Assembly: GCA_036676415.1 (NCBI GenBank)
Contig: JAKFCX010000015.1
Span: 310,001 to 374,000 of the forward strand
Source of the DNA: JAEZDC01 sp036676415
Lineage (GTDB): Bacteria; Bacteroidota; Bacteroidia; Chitinophagales; Chitinophagaceae
Reading direction: 5' to 3'
Length of the DNA stretch: 64,000 bases
Part shown: positions 9,149-18,643 of the stretch, piece by piece
Numbering within the stretch: position 1 is the first letter of the stretch
Layout: the number at the start of each line of letters is the position of its first letter
Notes under the pieces: model-generated
What the model was told of the DNA's origin: nothing
Database searches by the model: none
What the model saw: only the letters and a program-made list of their open reading frames with translations
Program-made: the position numbers and the translations under genes

Positions 9149-9899
9149 GGAGCCATTCCACTTCACCAAAGCTGAATTTCTCGTAATCACAATCAGTAAC
9201 CAGCAAATCTCCACTTTCCAATACTCCTTTAATGGTACAGTAGAATTCAGTATCACCTTTTCGAAGCTTTACCGGTTCATTTTTCCTGAAGAGATGTTGG
9301 TTATATAACTTAAAAATATTGGATGATCCTTCCGCAAGATATTGTTGGAAGTGTTTGTCCAAATAGGTGCACAAACTCCTTCCCATTTCTATAGAGTCGT
9401 AAGTTTTACCAGTAATCTGCTTTAAGGAAACCGGGTTTGGAAGATTCCCGAAATCAGTCTGGTTAATATTGATTCCAATTCCTATCAAAGACCACATCCA
9501 GGTATTACCCCTGATTACGTTCTCAATTAGAATGCCTCCTGCCTTTCTGTCACGCCAATAAATGTCGTTGGGCCATTTGATTGCAGTTTCATCACCAGCA
9601 TTATTGCTAAAGAAATCATAACAAGCATTGGCTACTAATGCCGTTAGAACGAAAGGAGCAGCCAGTTTGAAGGACGAAGCTTCAAGAACAGATGTCTGAA
9701 GAATGTTTAATCCACTTGATGCAGTCCATTGTTTGCCTCTCTGGCCTTTTCCAGCCGTTTGAGACAAGGCAAACCAGGTACTGCCATGTACTGCCAACCC
9801 ATTGTGTATCTGTGCCATGGCATAGTTGTTGGTGCTATCAACCTCTACCAGTTGTATGAATGGTTTGCCAATAATTTGCGACTTAGAATGGGATGACAA
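9141..9899 (-). CDS. birA: Biotin--[acetyl-CoA-carboxylase] ligase
   Basis: Attaches biotin to the carrier protein of acetyl-CoA carboxylase via biotinyl-AMP. Seen are EVDSTNNYAMAQ (substrate loop), AGKGQRGKQW (the GRGRxG-type biotin loop, here with Gln), IKWPNDIYW and GGILIENV with the catalytic Lys region, and a short SH3-like C-terminal domain. No N-terminal HTH, so it is a monofunctional (class I) ligase. No ATG precedes the domain. A TTG at 9899 with AGGAA just upstream gives 252 residues and is preferred over a GTG at 10013 that would overlap rsfS. Confidence 0.88.
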   Translation of the reverse strand: MSSHSKSQIIGKPFIQLVEVDSTNNYAMAQIHNGLAVHGSTWFALSQTAGKGQRGKQWTASSGLNILQTSVLEASSFKLAAPFVLTALVANACYDFFSNNAGDETAIKWPNDIYWRDRKAGGILIENVIRGNTWMWSLIGIGININQTDFGNLPNPVSLKQITGKTYDSIEMGRSLCTYLDKHFQQYLAEGSSNIFKLYNQHLFRKNEPVKLRKGDTEFYCTIKGVLESGDLLVTDCDYEKFSFGEVEWLLS

Positions 9900-10006
9900 A
9901 AGATTCCTATTTTTGGCGAAGATAGCAGTCGTAAAATATAAAAGGCAGCTGCTATGTACAACTGCCAGAGTACAAACAAATTCATCACACAAAATCTGAA
10001 TGATTA

Positions 10007-10414
10007 TTGGCACCCTTATCTGTTTTAAAGTCCCGCAAAAAGAGCAGTGAAACCAGGCTGACGAGGAATTCCAGGATTTTCAAAACCATCATAAAAGCAA
10101 TTCAGGATAAGAAAGGCGAAAACATTGTTTCGCTTGATCTTCGAAAAATACCAGAAGCCGTGGCCGATTTTTTTGTGATCTGCGAAGCAACAAGCAGCAC
10201 ACAAATTAGAGCGATTGGCGAAAGTATAGAAGACCAGGTGAAGAAGCAATGTGGCGAATTACCATATAAGCATGAAGGCTATCAGCAGCTGCAATGGGTA
10301 TTGATAGATTATGTAAACATAGTGGTACATATTATGCAGCCCGAGAATCGTAAGTTCTATAAACTCGAAGAAATGTGGAGTGATTCAGTGCTCACTGAAC
10401 ATTCTGATCATTAA
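10007..10414 (+). CDS. rsfS: Ribosomal silencing factor RsfS
   Basis: 135 residues of the RsfS/Iojap family, which binds uL14 on the 50S subunit and blocks subunit joining during starvation. Family hallmarks: IIKAIQDKKGENIVSLDLRK, DFFVICEATSSTQIRAIGES, and WVLIDYVNIVVHIMQPENRKFY. No ATG is available at the N-terminus; a TTG at 10007 fits the family length. It is divergent from birA and 36 nt ahead of ftsH. Confidence 0.9.
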   Translation: MAPLSVLKSRKKSSETRLTRNSRIFKTIIKAIQDKKGENIVSLDLRKIPEAVADFFVICEATSSTQIRAIGESIEDQVKKQCGELPYKHEGYQQLQWVLIDYVNIVVHIMQPENRKFYKLEEMWSDSVLTEHSDH

Positions 10415-10450
10415 TAAAAACTGAGCACAACCTTTAACCAATTTGAATAG

Positions 10451-12484
10451 ATGGCACAGGATAATAAAAACATGAGGCCGGGTTTACAGGACAGACCAGG
10501 TGGTGATGAAAAAGGTCAGAAAAAAGGACCTCGCTTTAGTATTTACTGGATCTATGCATTGATCGCAGTGGTACTTATTGCAGCAAGTTATTGGGGTAAA
10601 ATGGGTCCTGATACAATGAGAATAACTGAACAGGAATTCCAGACACTTGCCAGGGAAGGTGATGTTTTAAAGATCCATGAGGTTGCCAATAAAGATATTG
10701 TTCGTGTATTCATAAAACCTGAAGCACTCAATAAGCCTTGGTATACTACTAAGCTTAAATCGGCACAGGCTCGTGAGAATGCAAAAAAAGCAGCCAACGA
10801 AAAAAGCCCTGTATTCGACTTCCAGGTAACCAACTTTGAAAAGTTTGAGGAAAGACTGGTAGACCTTAGGAAAACAGAAAATGTTACTGTTGCTACCGAT
10901 ACAGTAAAAGATCCGGATTGGTTAGGTCCATTAGCAAACACCTTTGTAACCCTCCTGCTTATCGTAGGTCTTTGGATCCTATTGATGAGAAAAATGGGAA
11001 ACCCGGGTGGTGGTGGAGGACCAGGTGGTATTTTCAATATCGGAAAATCAAAAGCGCAGTTATTTGAGAAAGGAGCAAAAGTCAATATCACCTTTGCAGA
11101 TGTTGCAGGGTTGGACGAAGCAAAAGTAGAGGTAATGGAGATTGTTGACTTCCTGAAAAATCCAAAAAAATATACTGCCCTTGGTGGTAAAATACCAAAA
11201 GGAGCCTTACTTGTTGGTCCTCCGGGAACCGGTAAAACACTTCTGGCAAAAGCAATGGCAGGTGAAGCCCAGGTTCCATTTTTCTCTATGAGTGGCTCCG
11301 ATTTCGTAGAATTATTTGTAGGTGTGGGTGCAAGTCGTGTGAGAGATTTGTTCAAGCAGGCAAGAGAAAAAGCACCTTGTATCATATTTATTGATGAGAT
11401 TGATGCTATTGGTAGAGCCAGGGGCAGAAATGCAGTGATGAGTAATGATGAGAGAGAGAATACGCTAAACCAGTTACTCGTAGAGATGGATGGCTTTAGT
11501 GGCGAAAGTGGGATCATTATTCTTGCGGCAACCAACAGACCCGATGTGTTGGATACTGCACTTTTACGTCCGGGTCGTTTCGACAGGCAAATAACGATTG
11601 ACCGACCTGATGTGAAAGGAAGAGAAGATATTTTTAAAGTGCACCTTCTCCCGATCAAGGTTTCTGAGACACTCAATGTATTTAAACTAGCTGAACAAAC
11701 ACCAGGTTTTGCCGGTGCTGATATAGCTAACGTTTGTAATGAAGCTGCACTTATCGCTGCTAGAAAAGGGAAAGATGCAGTTGATATGAGTGACTTCCAG
11801 GATGCAATTGACAGAGTGATCGGTGGCCTGGAAAAAAAGAACAAGATCATTTTACCGGAAGAAAAAGAAGTGATCGCTTACCATGAAGCTGGCCATGCAA
11901 TATGTGGATGGTATTTAGAACATGCTTATCCTTTGTTGAAAGTAACGATCGTCCCAAGAGGAACTGCAGCTTTGGGTTACGCACAATACACACCAAAAGA
12001 ACAATACCTCTATACAACAGAGCAGTTGATGGACCAGGTTTGTATGACGCTTGGCGGAAGAGCAGCTGAAGAGATTTTCTTCGGCAAGATTTCCACGGGT
12101 GCAAGTAACGATTTACAGCAGATAACCAAGATCGCTTATTCGATGATCACGGTGTATGGCATGAATGATAAGATCGGTAATGTGAGCTATTATGATCCTT
12201 CACAGGAGAACCAGTTTACCAAGCCATTCAGCGAGGAAACAGGAAAATTAATAGATGAGGAGGTGAGAAAGCTGATCGAGGTTGCTTATGTAAGAACCAA
12301 AGCGTTGCTTACAGAGAAGAAAGCAGATGTTGAGTTACTGGCCAAGCAATTATTGGAGAAGGAAGTATTGCATCAAAGTGATGTAGAAGAGTTGATCGGT
12401 AAGAGACCTTTTGAAGATAAAAAGCCTCATGTTGATGGTTTACCAGATGTTTCAGCACCTCCCGAAAAAACAGTAGTTGAATGA
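10451..12484 (+). CDS. ftsH: ATP-dependent zinc metalloprotease FtsH
   Basis: 677-residue membrane-anchored AAA+ protease that degrades misfolded membrane proteins and regulators. TM1 is near residues 29-47, a periplasmic loop follows, and TM2 is near 160-178. Walker A GPPGTGKT is near 256, Walker B IIFIDEIDAIG near 313, SRH TNRPDVLDTALLRPGRFDRQ near 360, and the catalytic zinc site HEAGH at 478-482. All core residues are present. It follows rsfS by 36 nt and precedes the lutC-like gene by 28 nt, so probably one operon. Confidence 0.97.
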   Translation: MAQDNKNMRPGLQDRPGGDEKGQKKGPRFSIYWIYALIAVVLIAASYWGKMGPDTMRITEQEFQTLAREGDVLKIHEVANKDIVRVFIKPEALNKPWYTTKLKSAQARENAKKAANEKSPVFDFQVTNFEKFEERLVDLRKTENVTVATDTVKDPDWLGPLANTFVTLLLIVGLWILLMRKMGNPGGGGGPGGIFNIGKSKAQLFEKGAKVNITFADVAGLDEAKVEVMEIVDFLKNPKKYTALGGKIPKGALLVGPPGTGKTLLAKAMAGEAQVPFFSMSGSDFVELFVGVGASRVRDLFKQAREKAPCIIFIDEIDAIGRARGRNAVMSNDERENTLNQLLVEMDGFSGESGIIILAATNRPDVLDTALLRPGRFDRQITIDRPDVKGREDIFKVHLLPIKVSETLNVFKLAEQTPGFAGADIANVCNEAALIAARKGKDAVDMSDFQDAIDRVIGGLEKKNKIILPEEKEVIAYHEAGHAICGWYLEHAYPLLKVTIVPRGTAALGYAQYTPKEQYLYTTEQLMDQVCMTLGGRAAEEIFFGKISTGASNDLQQITKIAYSMITVYGMNDKIGNVSYYDPSQENQFTKPFSEETGKLIDEEVRKLIEVAYVRTKALLTEKKADVELLAKQLLEKEVLHQSDVEELIGKRPFEDKKPHVDGLPDVSAPPEKTVVE

Positions 12485-12512
12485 TTCACCAGAGTGAAGT
12501 AATTTAGCCGCT

Positions 12513-13148
12513 GTGTCATCAGCAAAACATAACATACTAAAAAAGATACGGCAGGCACTGGCAACTCCAGTGCCTGCTCCGTTTCCATATACCGAGAACG
12601 CAGAAAATTATTATCATCCTTCACAACAGGAACTGGAAGTGGAGTTTGCTGAGAATTTTACAAAGCTGCTTGGTAAATTTTCTTTTTGTACAGATCACAA
12701 AGAACTGGCTGAACAATTAACGGTATTGGCCAAAGCAAGAGAATGGAAAAACATCTATTGCAGAGAAGCATCCATTAAACACGATCTTCATACCAATGGG
12801 TTTTCCAATTTTGATGCACCAGATGTTCATATTTGTGATGCATCAATAACCGATTGTGAATTGCTTGTGGCAAGAACTGGAAGTCTTTTAATGAGTACTG
12901 CTCAAAAAAGTGGAAGAACTACAAGTGTATATGCACCAGTTCATATTTGTATTGCGTACACTGACCAGTTGGTGTATGATATAAAAGATGGATTGGAGCT
13001 GTTACGGAAAAAATACAAAGAGAATTTCCCGTCGATGATTACACTTGCCACTGGTCCTAGCCGTACTGCTGATATTGAAAAAACGCTTGTTGTTGGTGTT
13101 CATGGTCCGAAAGAGGTGTTTTGTTTTTTGGTTGAGAGAGCAGGCTAA
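12513..13148 (+). CDS. LUD-domain protein, LutC/YkgG family
   Basis: 211 residues. The signature ATGPSRTADIEKTLVVGVHGPKE near the C-terminus is that of LutC/YkgG, the accessory subunit of the LutABC L-lactate oxidation system. The LutA and LutB partners are not here. In Bacteroidota a stand-alone copy downstream of ftsH is plausible, so a role in lactate use is uncertain. The start is a GTG at 12513; no better ATG is available. Confidence 0.82.
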   Translation: MSSAKHNILKKIRQALATPVPAPFPYTENAENYYHPSQQELEVEFAENFTKLLGKFSFCTDHKELAEQLTVLAKAREWKNIYCREASIKHDLHTNGFSNFDAPDVHICDASITDCELLVARTGSLLMSTAQKSGRTTSVYAPVHICIAYTDQLVYDIKDGLELLRKKYKENFPSMITLATGPSRTADIEKTLVVGVHGPKEVFCFLVERAG

Positions 13149-13172
13149 AGTCGATTCACATAACTTTATTAC

Positions 13173-13931
13173 ATGACTGTTGCGCCAGGCAAAAAAATAT
13201 ACTTCCTCTCCGATTTTCATTTAGGGGCACCCGATGCTGCCAGTTCTCTTGTCCGTGAGAAAAAAATTGTTTCATTTCTTGATTCGATCAAACATGATGC
13301 TCATGAAATCTTTTTATTGGGCGACATGTTTGACTTCTGGTACGAGTACAAAAAAGTAGTTCCCAAAGGTCATGTTAGACTGTTAGGGAAGCTTGCAGAA
13401 ATTTCCGATGCAGGAATTCCAATGCATTTCTTTGTTGGCAATCATGACATGTGGATGAAAGATTATTTTAAAGAAGAGCTAAAGATGCAGGTATACCATG
13501 AGCCCAAAGAATTCAACTATAGCAATAAACGGTTTTATATAGCACATGGCGATGGCTTAGGACCAGGTGATCATGGGTATAAGGCATTAAAGAAGATATT
13601 TCGAAATCCTGTATGCCAGTTTCTCTTTGGTATTCTGCATCCTACAGTTGGTATTTCAATTGCAAATTACTTCAGCAGGAAAAGCAGGGTTAAAACCGGT
13701 AATACTGATGAGATTTTTTTGGGAGAGGATAAAGAATGGCTGTTGATCTTCTCCAGGGAAGTGCTTGCAAAAGAGTATTTTGACTATTTCATATTCGGCC
13801 ACAGGCATTACCCGATAGATTATAAACTAAACAATAACAGTCGATACATCAATTTGGGTGACTGGATACGTAATTTCACTTATGCAGAATTTGATGGCAC
13901 TGATCTGCAGCTAAAAAAATGGGAAGGCTAA
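13173..13931 (+). CDS. lpxH: UDP-2,3-diacylglucosamine diphosphatase
   Basis: 252-residue calcineurin-like phosphoesterase cleaving UDP-2,3-diacylglucosamine to lipid X in lipid A synthesis. Metal-binding motifs are all present: SDFHLG near residue 12, GDMFDFW near 51, GNHDMW near 90, HGDGLGPGD near 125 and GHRHYP near 208. The LpxH type is supported by FDFWYEY and the helical insertion after HGDGLGPGD. The 3' end overlaps the next gene by 13 nt. Confidence 0.9.
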   Translation: MTVAPGKKIYFLSDFHLGAPDAASSLVREKKIVSFLDSIKHDAHEIFLLGDMFDFWYEYKKVVPKGHVRLLGKLAEISDAGIPMHFFVGNHDMWMKDYFKEELKMQVYHEPKEFNYSNKRFYIAHGDGLGPGDHGYKALKKIFRNPVCQFLFGILHPTVGISIANYFSRKSRVKTGNTDEIFLGEDKEWLLIFSREVLAKEYFDYFIFGHRHYPIDYKLNNNSRYINLGDWIRNFTYAEFDGTDLQLKKWEG

Positions 13932-14731
13932 TTATCTTCATATCGCTTTTATTTTCCTGCACAGTCGTTATTGCACAGGATACTTCTTTTCGTATTAATC
14001 TCAAAAATTCTGTCCCGGGGCATTATACAGATCTCAATGTAGATGAAACTGAGAATATTTATCTAGTGATAAATGAATCACGTTTAATGAAACTTGATCG
14101 AAACGGTGATTCTGTTGGGGTTTTCAATGACATCAAAAAATATGGTAAGATACATTCGGTAGATGTGAGCAATCCTTTAAAGATACTCTTGTATTATAAG
14201 ACCACTTCAACCATTCTAATTTTAGATCGGTTATTAAGTGTTCGTCAGGTTATTGATCTCAGGAAATCAAACATTCAGCAGGTAAAAGCTGTGAGGCTGA
14301 GCTACGATAATAATATCTGGTTGTTCGATGAAGTAGAAAGCAGGATCAAAAAAATTGATGACAATGGAAGGCTTCTTTTTCAATCGAATGATTTCAGGAA
14401 TGTATTTTCAGCAGCACCTTCGTTCCAATCAATATTCGACAATAATGGTTCGTTGTATTTGTACGACCCAGAACAAGGCTGGTTTGTATTCGATTATTAT
14501 GGTGCATATAAAAAAAGGCTTTCATTTTTAAACTGGCAGGATCCACAGGTATTAAATGAGAAACTTGTTGGCAGAAACGATACTTCTATTTTTACTGCTA
14601 AGAATATTGATTTTGATTTTAAAACAATGTCAACGACTGTATCCTTTAAGCTGGCAGTTAAGGTTCAGCATACTTCAAAACATACATACATATTATTCCA
14701 GGATAGACTGGAAATCTACGATGCTCCGTAA
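13919..14731 (+). CDS. Secreted protein, beta-propeller-like, unknown function
   Basis: 270 residues with a signal peptide (about 1-19, ending VVIAQ). The rest is a series of short beta-rich stretches with recurring patterns such as ENIYLVI, NNIWLFDE and GSLYLYD, suggesting a partial NHL/WD-like propeller. No catalytic motif seen. It overlaps lpxH by 13 nt and ends 9 nt before the mscS-type gene, so it belongs to this operon. Similar secreted proteins next to lpxH may suggest an envelope role (inference). Confidence 0.7.
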   Translation: MGRLIIFISLLFSCTVVIAQDTSFRINLKNSVPGHYTDLNVDETENIYLVINESRLMKLDRNGDSVGVFNDIKKYGKIHSVDVSNPLKILLYYKTTSTILILDRLLSVRQVIDLRKSNIQQVKAVRLSYDNNIWLFDEVESRIKKIDDNGRLLFQSNDFRNVFSAAPSFQSIFDNNGSLYLYDPEQGWFVFDYYGAYKKRLSFLNWQDPQVLNEKLVGRNDTSIFTAKNIDFDFKTMSTTVSFKLAVKVQHTSKHTYILFQDRLEIYDAP

Positions 14732-14740
14732 ATTGCAGGC

Positions 14741-15859
14741 ATGAATGATATACTTGAGTTCAGGTTTCTCGATAATACTGTTCGCAGTTATGCTTATGTT
14801 TTCGGCATCATCATTCTCGCATTATTTATTAAGCGGTTTATATCAAAATATTTAGCGGGTCTTTTCTATAAACTCATCATCAAATCCGGAAAGAAATTTA
14901 ATAAACAAGCTTTTTGTAATCTTTTGATCGGACCACTGGAAGTATTTCTGCTTGTTCTTGTAGTAATTATTTCTTTTGATAAACTGAATTATCCGGGCCA
15001 ATGGGATCTGACTATTTATAAATGGAAAATTTCGGATATTATTGAGAGTCTGGCAAAAGCAACCATCGTTGTTGTTTTCATCTGGCTTTGCCTTAGGATT
15101 ATTGATTTTATTGCGATAGTATTAGAGGAAAAGGTAAATATCTCAAAAAGCCAGACCGATAACCAACTGGTGGTTTTCTTTAAAGACTTCTTCAAAGTAC
15201 TGCTTGTTATTATCGGTGGATTATTATTCATTCGCTTCGTATTTAATAAAGACATTGGTAATTTACTTACTGGCCTAAGTATCGTTGGAGCTGCCATTGC
15301 ATTAGCAACACGAGAAAGCCTTGAAAATCTCATTGCTTCTTTCATCATCTTTTTTGATAAACCTTTTGTAACAGGAGACACGGTTAAAGTGCACAATTTC
15401 ACCGGCAATATTGAAAAAATAGGACTGAGAAGTACAAGAATCAGAACCCTTGATAAAACTTACATTTCTGTACCTAATAAACAAATGGTAGATAGCATTG
15501 TTGATAATATCAGTCTTCGAACACAACGGAAAGCCGACTTAAGACTGGAGCTGAAGTTATCTGTAACAACAAGCGAATTAAAAAAATTTATTGAAGAAGT
15601 GAGAACAGTATTGCAAAAGCCTGTTATTCATAAAAGTTCAGTGCATTTTTCAGAGACAGGTAAAAATGCTAACGTAATAAGTATTGAATATTTCAGTGGA
15701 ATGGAACTGAGCGATGACCAGTTTGGCTCGCTAAAAGAGGAAGTGAATTTTGAGATCATGGCCCTGGTGGAGAAGTCAGGAATTGATTTTGCCACATTGA
15801 ACATAGATCCCCAAATTCTCAATAAAGTTGTTATCCCTCCATCTCAACCATTACTATAA
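14741..15859 (+). CDS. Mechanosensitive ion channel, MscS family
   Basis: 372 residues. Four to five hydrophobic helices come first. The pore-lining segment GLSIVGAAIALATRESLENLIASFIIFFDKPF near 180-210 is diagnostic. The beta-domain follows (GDTVKVHNFTGNIEKIGLRSTRIRT) with SVPNKQMVDSIVDN, then the mixed alpha/beta C-domain. It opens at high membrane tension to release solutes. It is last in the rsfS-ftsH direction group. Confidence 0.92.
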   Translation: MNDILEFRFLDNTVRSYAYVFGIIILALFIKRFISKYLAGLFYKLIIKSGKKFNKQAFCNLLIGPLEVFLLVLVVIISFDKLNYPGQWDLTIYKWKISDIIESLAKATIVVVFIWLCLRIIDFIAIVLEEKVNISKSQTDNQLVVFFKDFFKVLLVIIGGLLFIRFVFNKDIGNLLTGLSIVGAAIALATRESLENLIASFIIFFDKPFVTGDTVKVHNFTGNIEKIGLRSTRIRTLDKTYISVPNKQMVDSIVDNISLRTQRKADLRLELKLSVTTSELKKFIEEVRTVLQKPVIHKSSVHFSETGKNANVISIEYFSGMELSDDQFGSLKEEVNFEIMALVEKSGIDFATLNIDPQILNKVVIPPSQPLL

Positions 15860-15888
15860 AAAAGCGATTTAGATTGTTAGAATACCTG

Positions 15889-17949
15889 TTAAGGTAGCTC
15901 TACAAAGAAAGTTGCACCCTCACCTTCTTTACTTTCGAGCCAGATAGAACCGTTATGAGCCTCTACAATTTGCTTGCAGATAGAAAGACCTAAACCGTAT
16001 GGCAATTCTCCAACGGTTCCTTTTCGTTTCGCTTCTGTAAACATGTCAAATACTTTTGACTGAATATTTTCCGGAATGCCAATACCATTATCTGAAACAG
16101 TAAGGATATTACTATCTCCCTCTCGTTTGAATGTTAGACTAATCAATCCTCCTTTAGGACTGAACTTAATAGCATTGGTGATAAGATTATTAATTACCCG
16201 TTTGATCTTTTCCGGATTAACCATCAAAAAAATATCCTTTGCCGGAAGTTCTGTTGCTATCGTTTGACTTTTTTCAGAAGCTTTTAATTGCAGTAATTCA
16301 ACAGTGCTCCGAATAAGATGATTAATATTGGTTGATTCTTTTTCCTGTTCTTTTCTTTTTGACTGATCGGCAGCTTCGAGTATTTCTGCAATCAAACCCA
16401 GCGAATTATTACAGGAAGTTTTGATGAAACCAACCATTTCAGATCTTGCAGTTGTATCCTGCTCGTTCATTATCAGATCAGCCAACATAGATATTGTAGC
16501 TACAGGCCCCCTCAGGTCATGTGCAACAGCCCTCAATATTCTATCTTGTTGTTTATTTTTCTCTTCTAAAGAAGCTAAGGCCTGCTCAAGTTGAAGCTTC
16601 TGATCATTGACTTTCTTATTCAATGATTGTAATAACGAAACATTATACTTTGATTTTTTCAGATTTCTGAAAATCAAACCTACTGTAAGCAACGCCAGGC
16701 CGGCAGCTACAATAAACACCCAGAGATATACATTTTTAAGTTCGTTATCTTTTTGTAGTGCTTGTATTTCGTATTGGTTTTCTAAAATTTTAATTTGCTG
16801 GCTGAGGTCCGTCGATTTTAACTGGTTTGATTCTTTTTCAAGAGAATCCCTCAATACGGTAAAATTCATCAGGTGTGTATAAGCACTTTTTGCGTCCTCC
16901 CTTTTATTATAAAACTTCCACATCAGGCGGTTCCAATCCATCTCCGCTCTTGCATTTTTTACCGTATCAAGTCCGTCACTTAATTCAGAAAGTATAATAT
17001 TCATACTGTCTGTTTTCCCTTCGTCTGCATAAATATCAGCGAGTTTCACCTGGCTGTATTGAGCATCCATATTATCATATCCTTTCCTGTTATTAATGGA
17101 AATACTTTCTCTTAAATAATATTTTGCTGCGGCAGTATCACCCTTACTGCGAAAGATATCAGCAATGTTTCCATATATTACTCCAATAGCAACATCGTTC
17201 ATATACTGCCTGTCTGAAAACTTCTTCCGATTTTCCCCTATAAATGACACAGCCTTATTGTAATAGTATAAAGCACTGTCATTATTGCCTGCTTTAAAGT
17301 AGCTGAGCCCAACGTTATTCAGCACCTGTTGTTGCCTGAAATATCTTGGGAAGTCAAAGTTGCAGCTGGCAGATTCGGCAAAGGTTCTTTCAAATCTTTC
17401 AGCAGCTTCACTAAACCTTCCTTGCCTGTACAGTATTAATGCAAGCCTGAAACTATATTCGCTTAGAGAACATGGATCAAGACTCGTTTTGCCGGCCAAC
17501 CTTGCTTTATAATAAAATGAATAGGCATCACTATATTTTTTTTGGTTGAACAATACATCCCCTTTACTGTAATTGGCAAGAGCGAACTCTGTTTTATATT
17601 TCTCCTGGTTTAAGCCTTCAATGAGTAGTAAAAGGCTGTCGGCATATATATTGGCATTATCATATTGGCGAAGTTGATTATTGTATATGTCAGTTTTATA
17701 TGCATAAACTCTAACCTTCTCTTTTATATTTAATTTTTTGCCGTGGAGGGCTGAATCTAAGAAATATATCTGTGCGATACGATCATCAGAAGCCTGCTGT
17801 GCGGAAGCTTTATTTAATAGTGATTGAATATCGTTATCATTAAATTCATTTTTACCATCATCAGAACATGATGTAAAGAGTACGATAAATACCAAGGTAG
17901 AAACGTATATGAATCGGGGCAGAATAAATCTATTAGTTCTTTCTGGCAT
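15889..17949 (-). CDS. Lipoprotein-type TPR sensor histidine kinase
   Basis: 686 residues. An N-terminal lipobox-like segment (VLFTSCSDD, Cys near 28) suggests export. TPR-like helical repeats fill about 60-340, followed by a coiled region, one transmembrane helix near 403-424, a second coil, then HisKA with AVAHDLRGP (phospho-acceptor His near 479) and HATPase with N-box NNLITNAIKFSP, DNGIGIP and GLGLSICKQIVEAH. This is the common Bacteroidota TPR-kinase architecture. No cognate regulator is adjacent; its 5' end faces the SET/ATP-grasp operon across 175 bp. Confidence 0.92.
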   Translation of the reverse strand: MPERTNRFILPRFIYVSTLVFIVLFTSCSDDGKNEFNDNDIQSLLNKASAQQASDDRIAQIYFLDSALHGKKLNIKEKVRVYAYKTDIYNNQLRQYDNANIYADSLLLLIEGLNQEKYKTEFALANYSKGDVLFNQKKYSDAYSFYYKARLAGKTSLDPCSLSEYSFRLALILYRQGRFSEAAERFERTFAESASCNFDFPRYFRQQQVLNNVGLSYFKAGNNDSALYYYNKAVSFIGENRKKFSDRQYMNDVAIGVIYGNIADIFRSKGDTAAAKYYLRESISINNRKGYDNMDAQYSQVKLADIYADEGKTDSMNIILSELSDGLDTVKNARAEMDWNRLMWKFYNKREDAKSAYTHLMNFTVLRDSLEKESNQLKSTDLSQQIKILENQYEIQALQKDNELKNVYLWVFIVAAGLALLTVGLIFRNLKKSKYNVSLLQSLNKKVNDQKLQLEQALASLEEKNKQQDRILRAVAHDLRGPVATISMLADLIMNEQDTTARSEMVGFIKTSCNNSLGLIAEILEAADQSKRKEQEKESTNINHLIRSTVELLQLKASEKSQTIATELPAKDIFLMVNPEKIKRVINNLITNAIKFSPKGGLISLTFKREGDSNILTVSDNGIGIPENIQSKVFDMFTEAKRKGTVGELPYGLGLSICKQIVEAHNGSIWLESKEGEGATFFVELP

Positions 17950-18124
17950 AGGGGCTCTCAGGTCTTAAAACTACTAATATAAACAATCTGCTAATTGAGT
18001 TCATCAAACTGTGATCGGTTAAAATAAGCATTAGGTCAATATCAACAGATTTGCCCGGTTATTGTTTATAAATAAATGTGAGTGCTGATTAAACCTTTAG
18101 TAGTTTAATATCTCAATTAATGTC

Positions 18125-18643
18125 ATGTTACAACATTCCAGGCCAATATCTTATTCTGTAACGGGGACAAATAAGTTTGCTGAAGTAAGGGAAGACACAG
18201 CTTCTCTGGCTAAATCCCTGCACAGCATTATTTCCTTTCAAAAGGACGAGATCATTTGTGATTTTGGAGCAGCGGCCATCTTAAAAACGCCCACATATCT
18301 AACCATACAAACAGGCTGTGATGAACATATACATTTGAAACCCGAGCTTCTTAAGTTTACCAATCATAGTTGTAAACCAAATGTTTTTTTTGATACCCAG
18401 GTAATGCAGCTTATTGCAATAAAAAATATTTTACCCGGAGACGAATTCACTTTTTTTTATCCTTCTACTGAGTGGGATATGGCACAGCCTTTTGATTGTT
18501 TGTGTGGCAGTGAGCATTGCCTCAAAAAGATCAGTGGAGCTGCACATATGCCATTAAACACCTTGAAGAACTATAGGTTAACTGATTTTATTCAACGACA
18601 ACTGGCAAAAAATCGTAATGATATCAATATTCAACTACCATGA
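18125..18643 (+). CDS. SET-domain protein (putative protein methyltransferase)
   Basis: 172 residues. The central motif NHSCKPN (residues 80-86) matches the SET cofactor/active-site signature, followed by IAIKNILPGDEFTFFY (the GEEL-x-Y equivalent) and a post-SET-like cluster CLCGSEHC near 125. SET proteins transfer methyl from S-adenosylmethionine to lysine; bacterial examples are few and targets mostly unknown. The N-terminal ~40 residues lack the usual GxG start of SET and may be degenerate. It is the first gene of a tight operon: its TGA overlaps the next ATG by 4 nt. Confidence 0.83.
   Translation: MLQHSRPISYSVTGTNKFAEVREDTASLAKSLHSIISFQKDEIICDFGAAAILKTPTYLTIQTGCDEHIHLKPELLKFTNHSCKPNVFFDTQVMQLIAIKNILPGDEFTFFYPSTEWDMAQPFDCLCGSEHCLKKISGAAHMPLNTLKNYRLTDFIQRQLAKNRNDINIQLP

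Noticed and set aside
10588..11850. 420-residue open frame antisense to ftsH
   Set aside because: It is fully inside a certain gene and its composition (Ser/Pro/Leu-rich) reads as a shadow.
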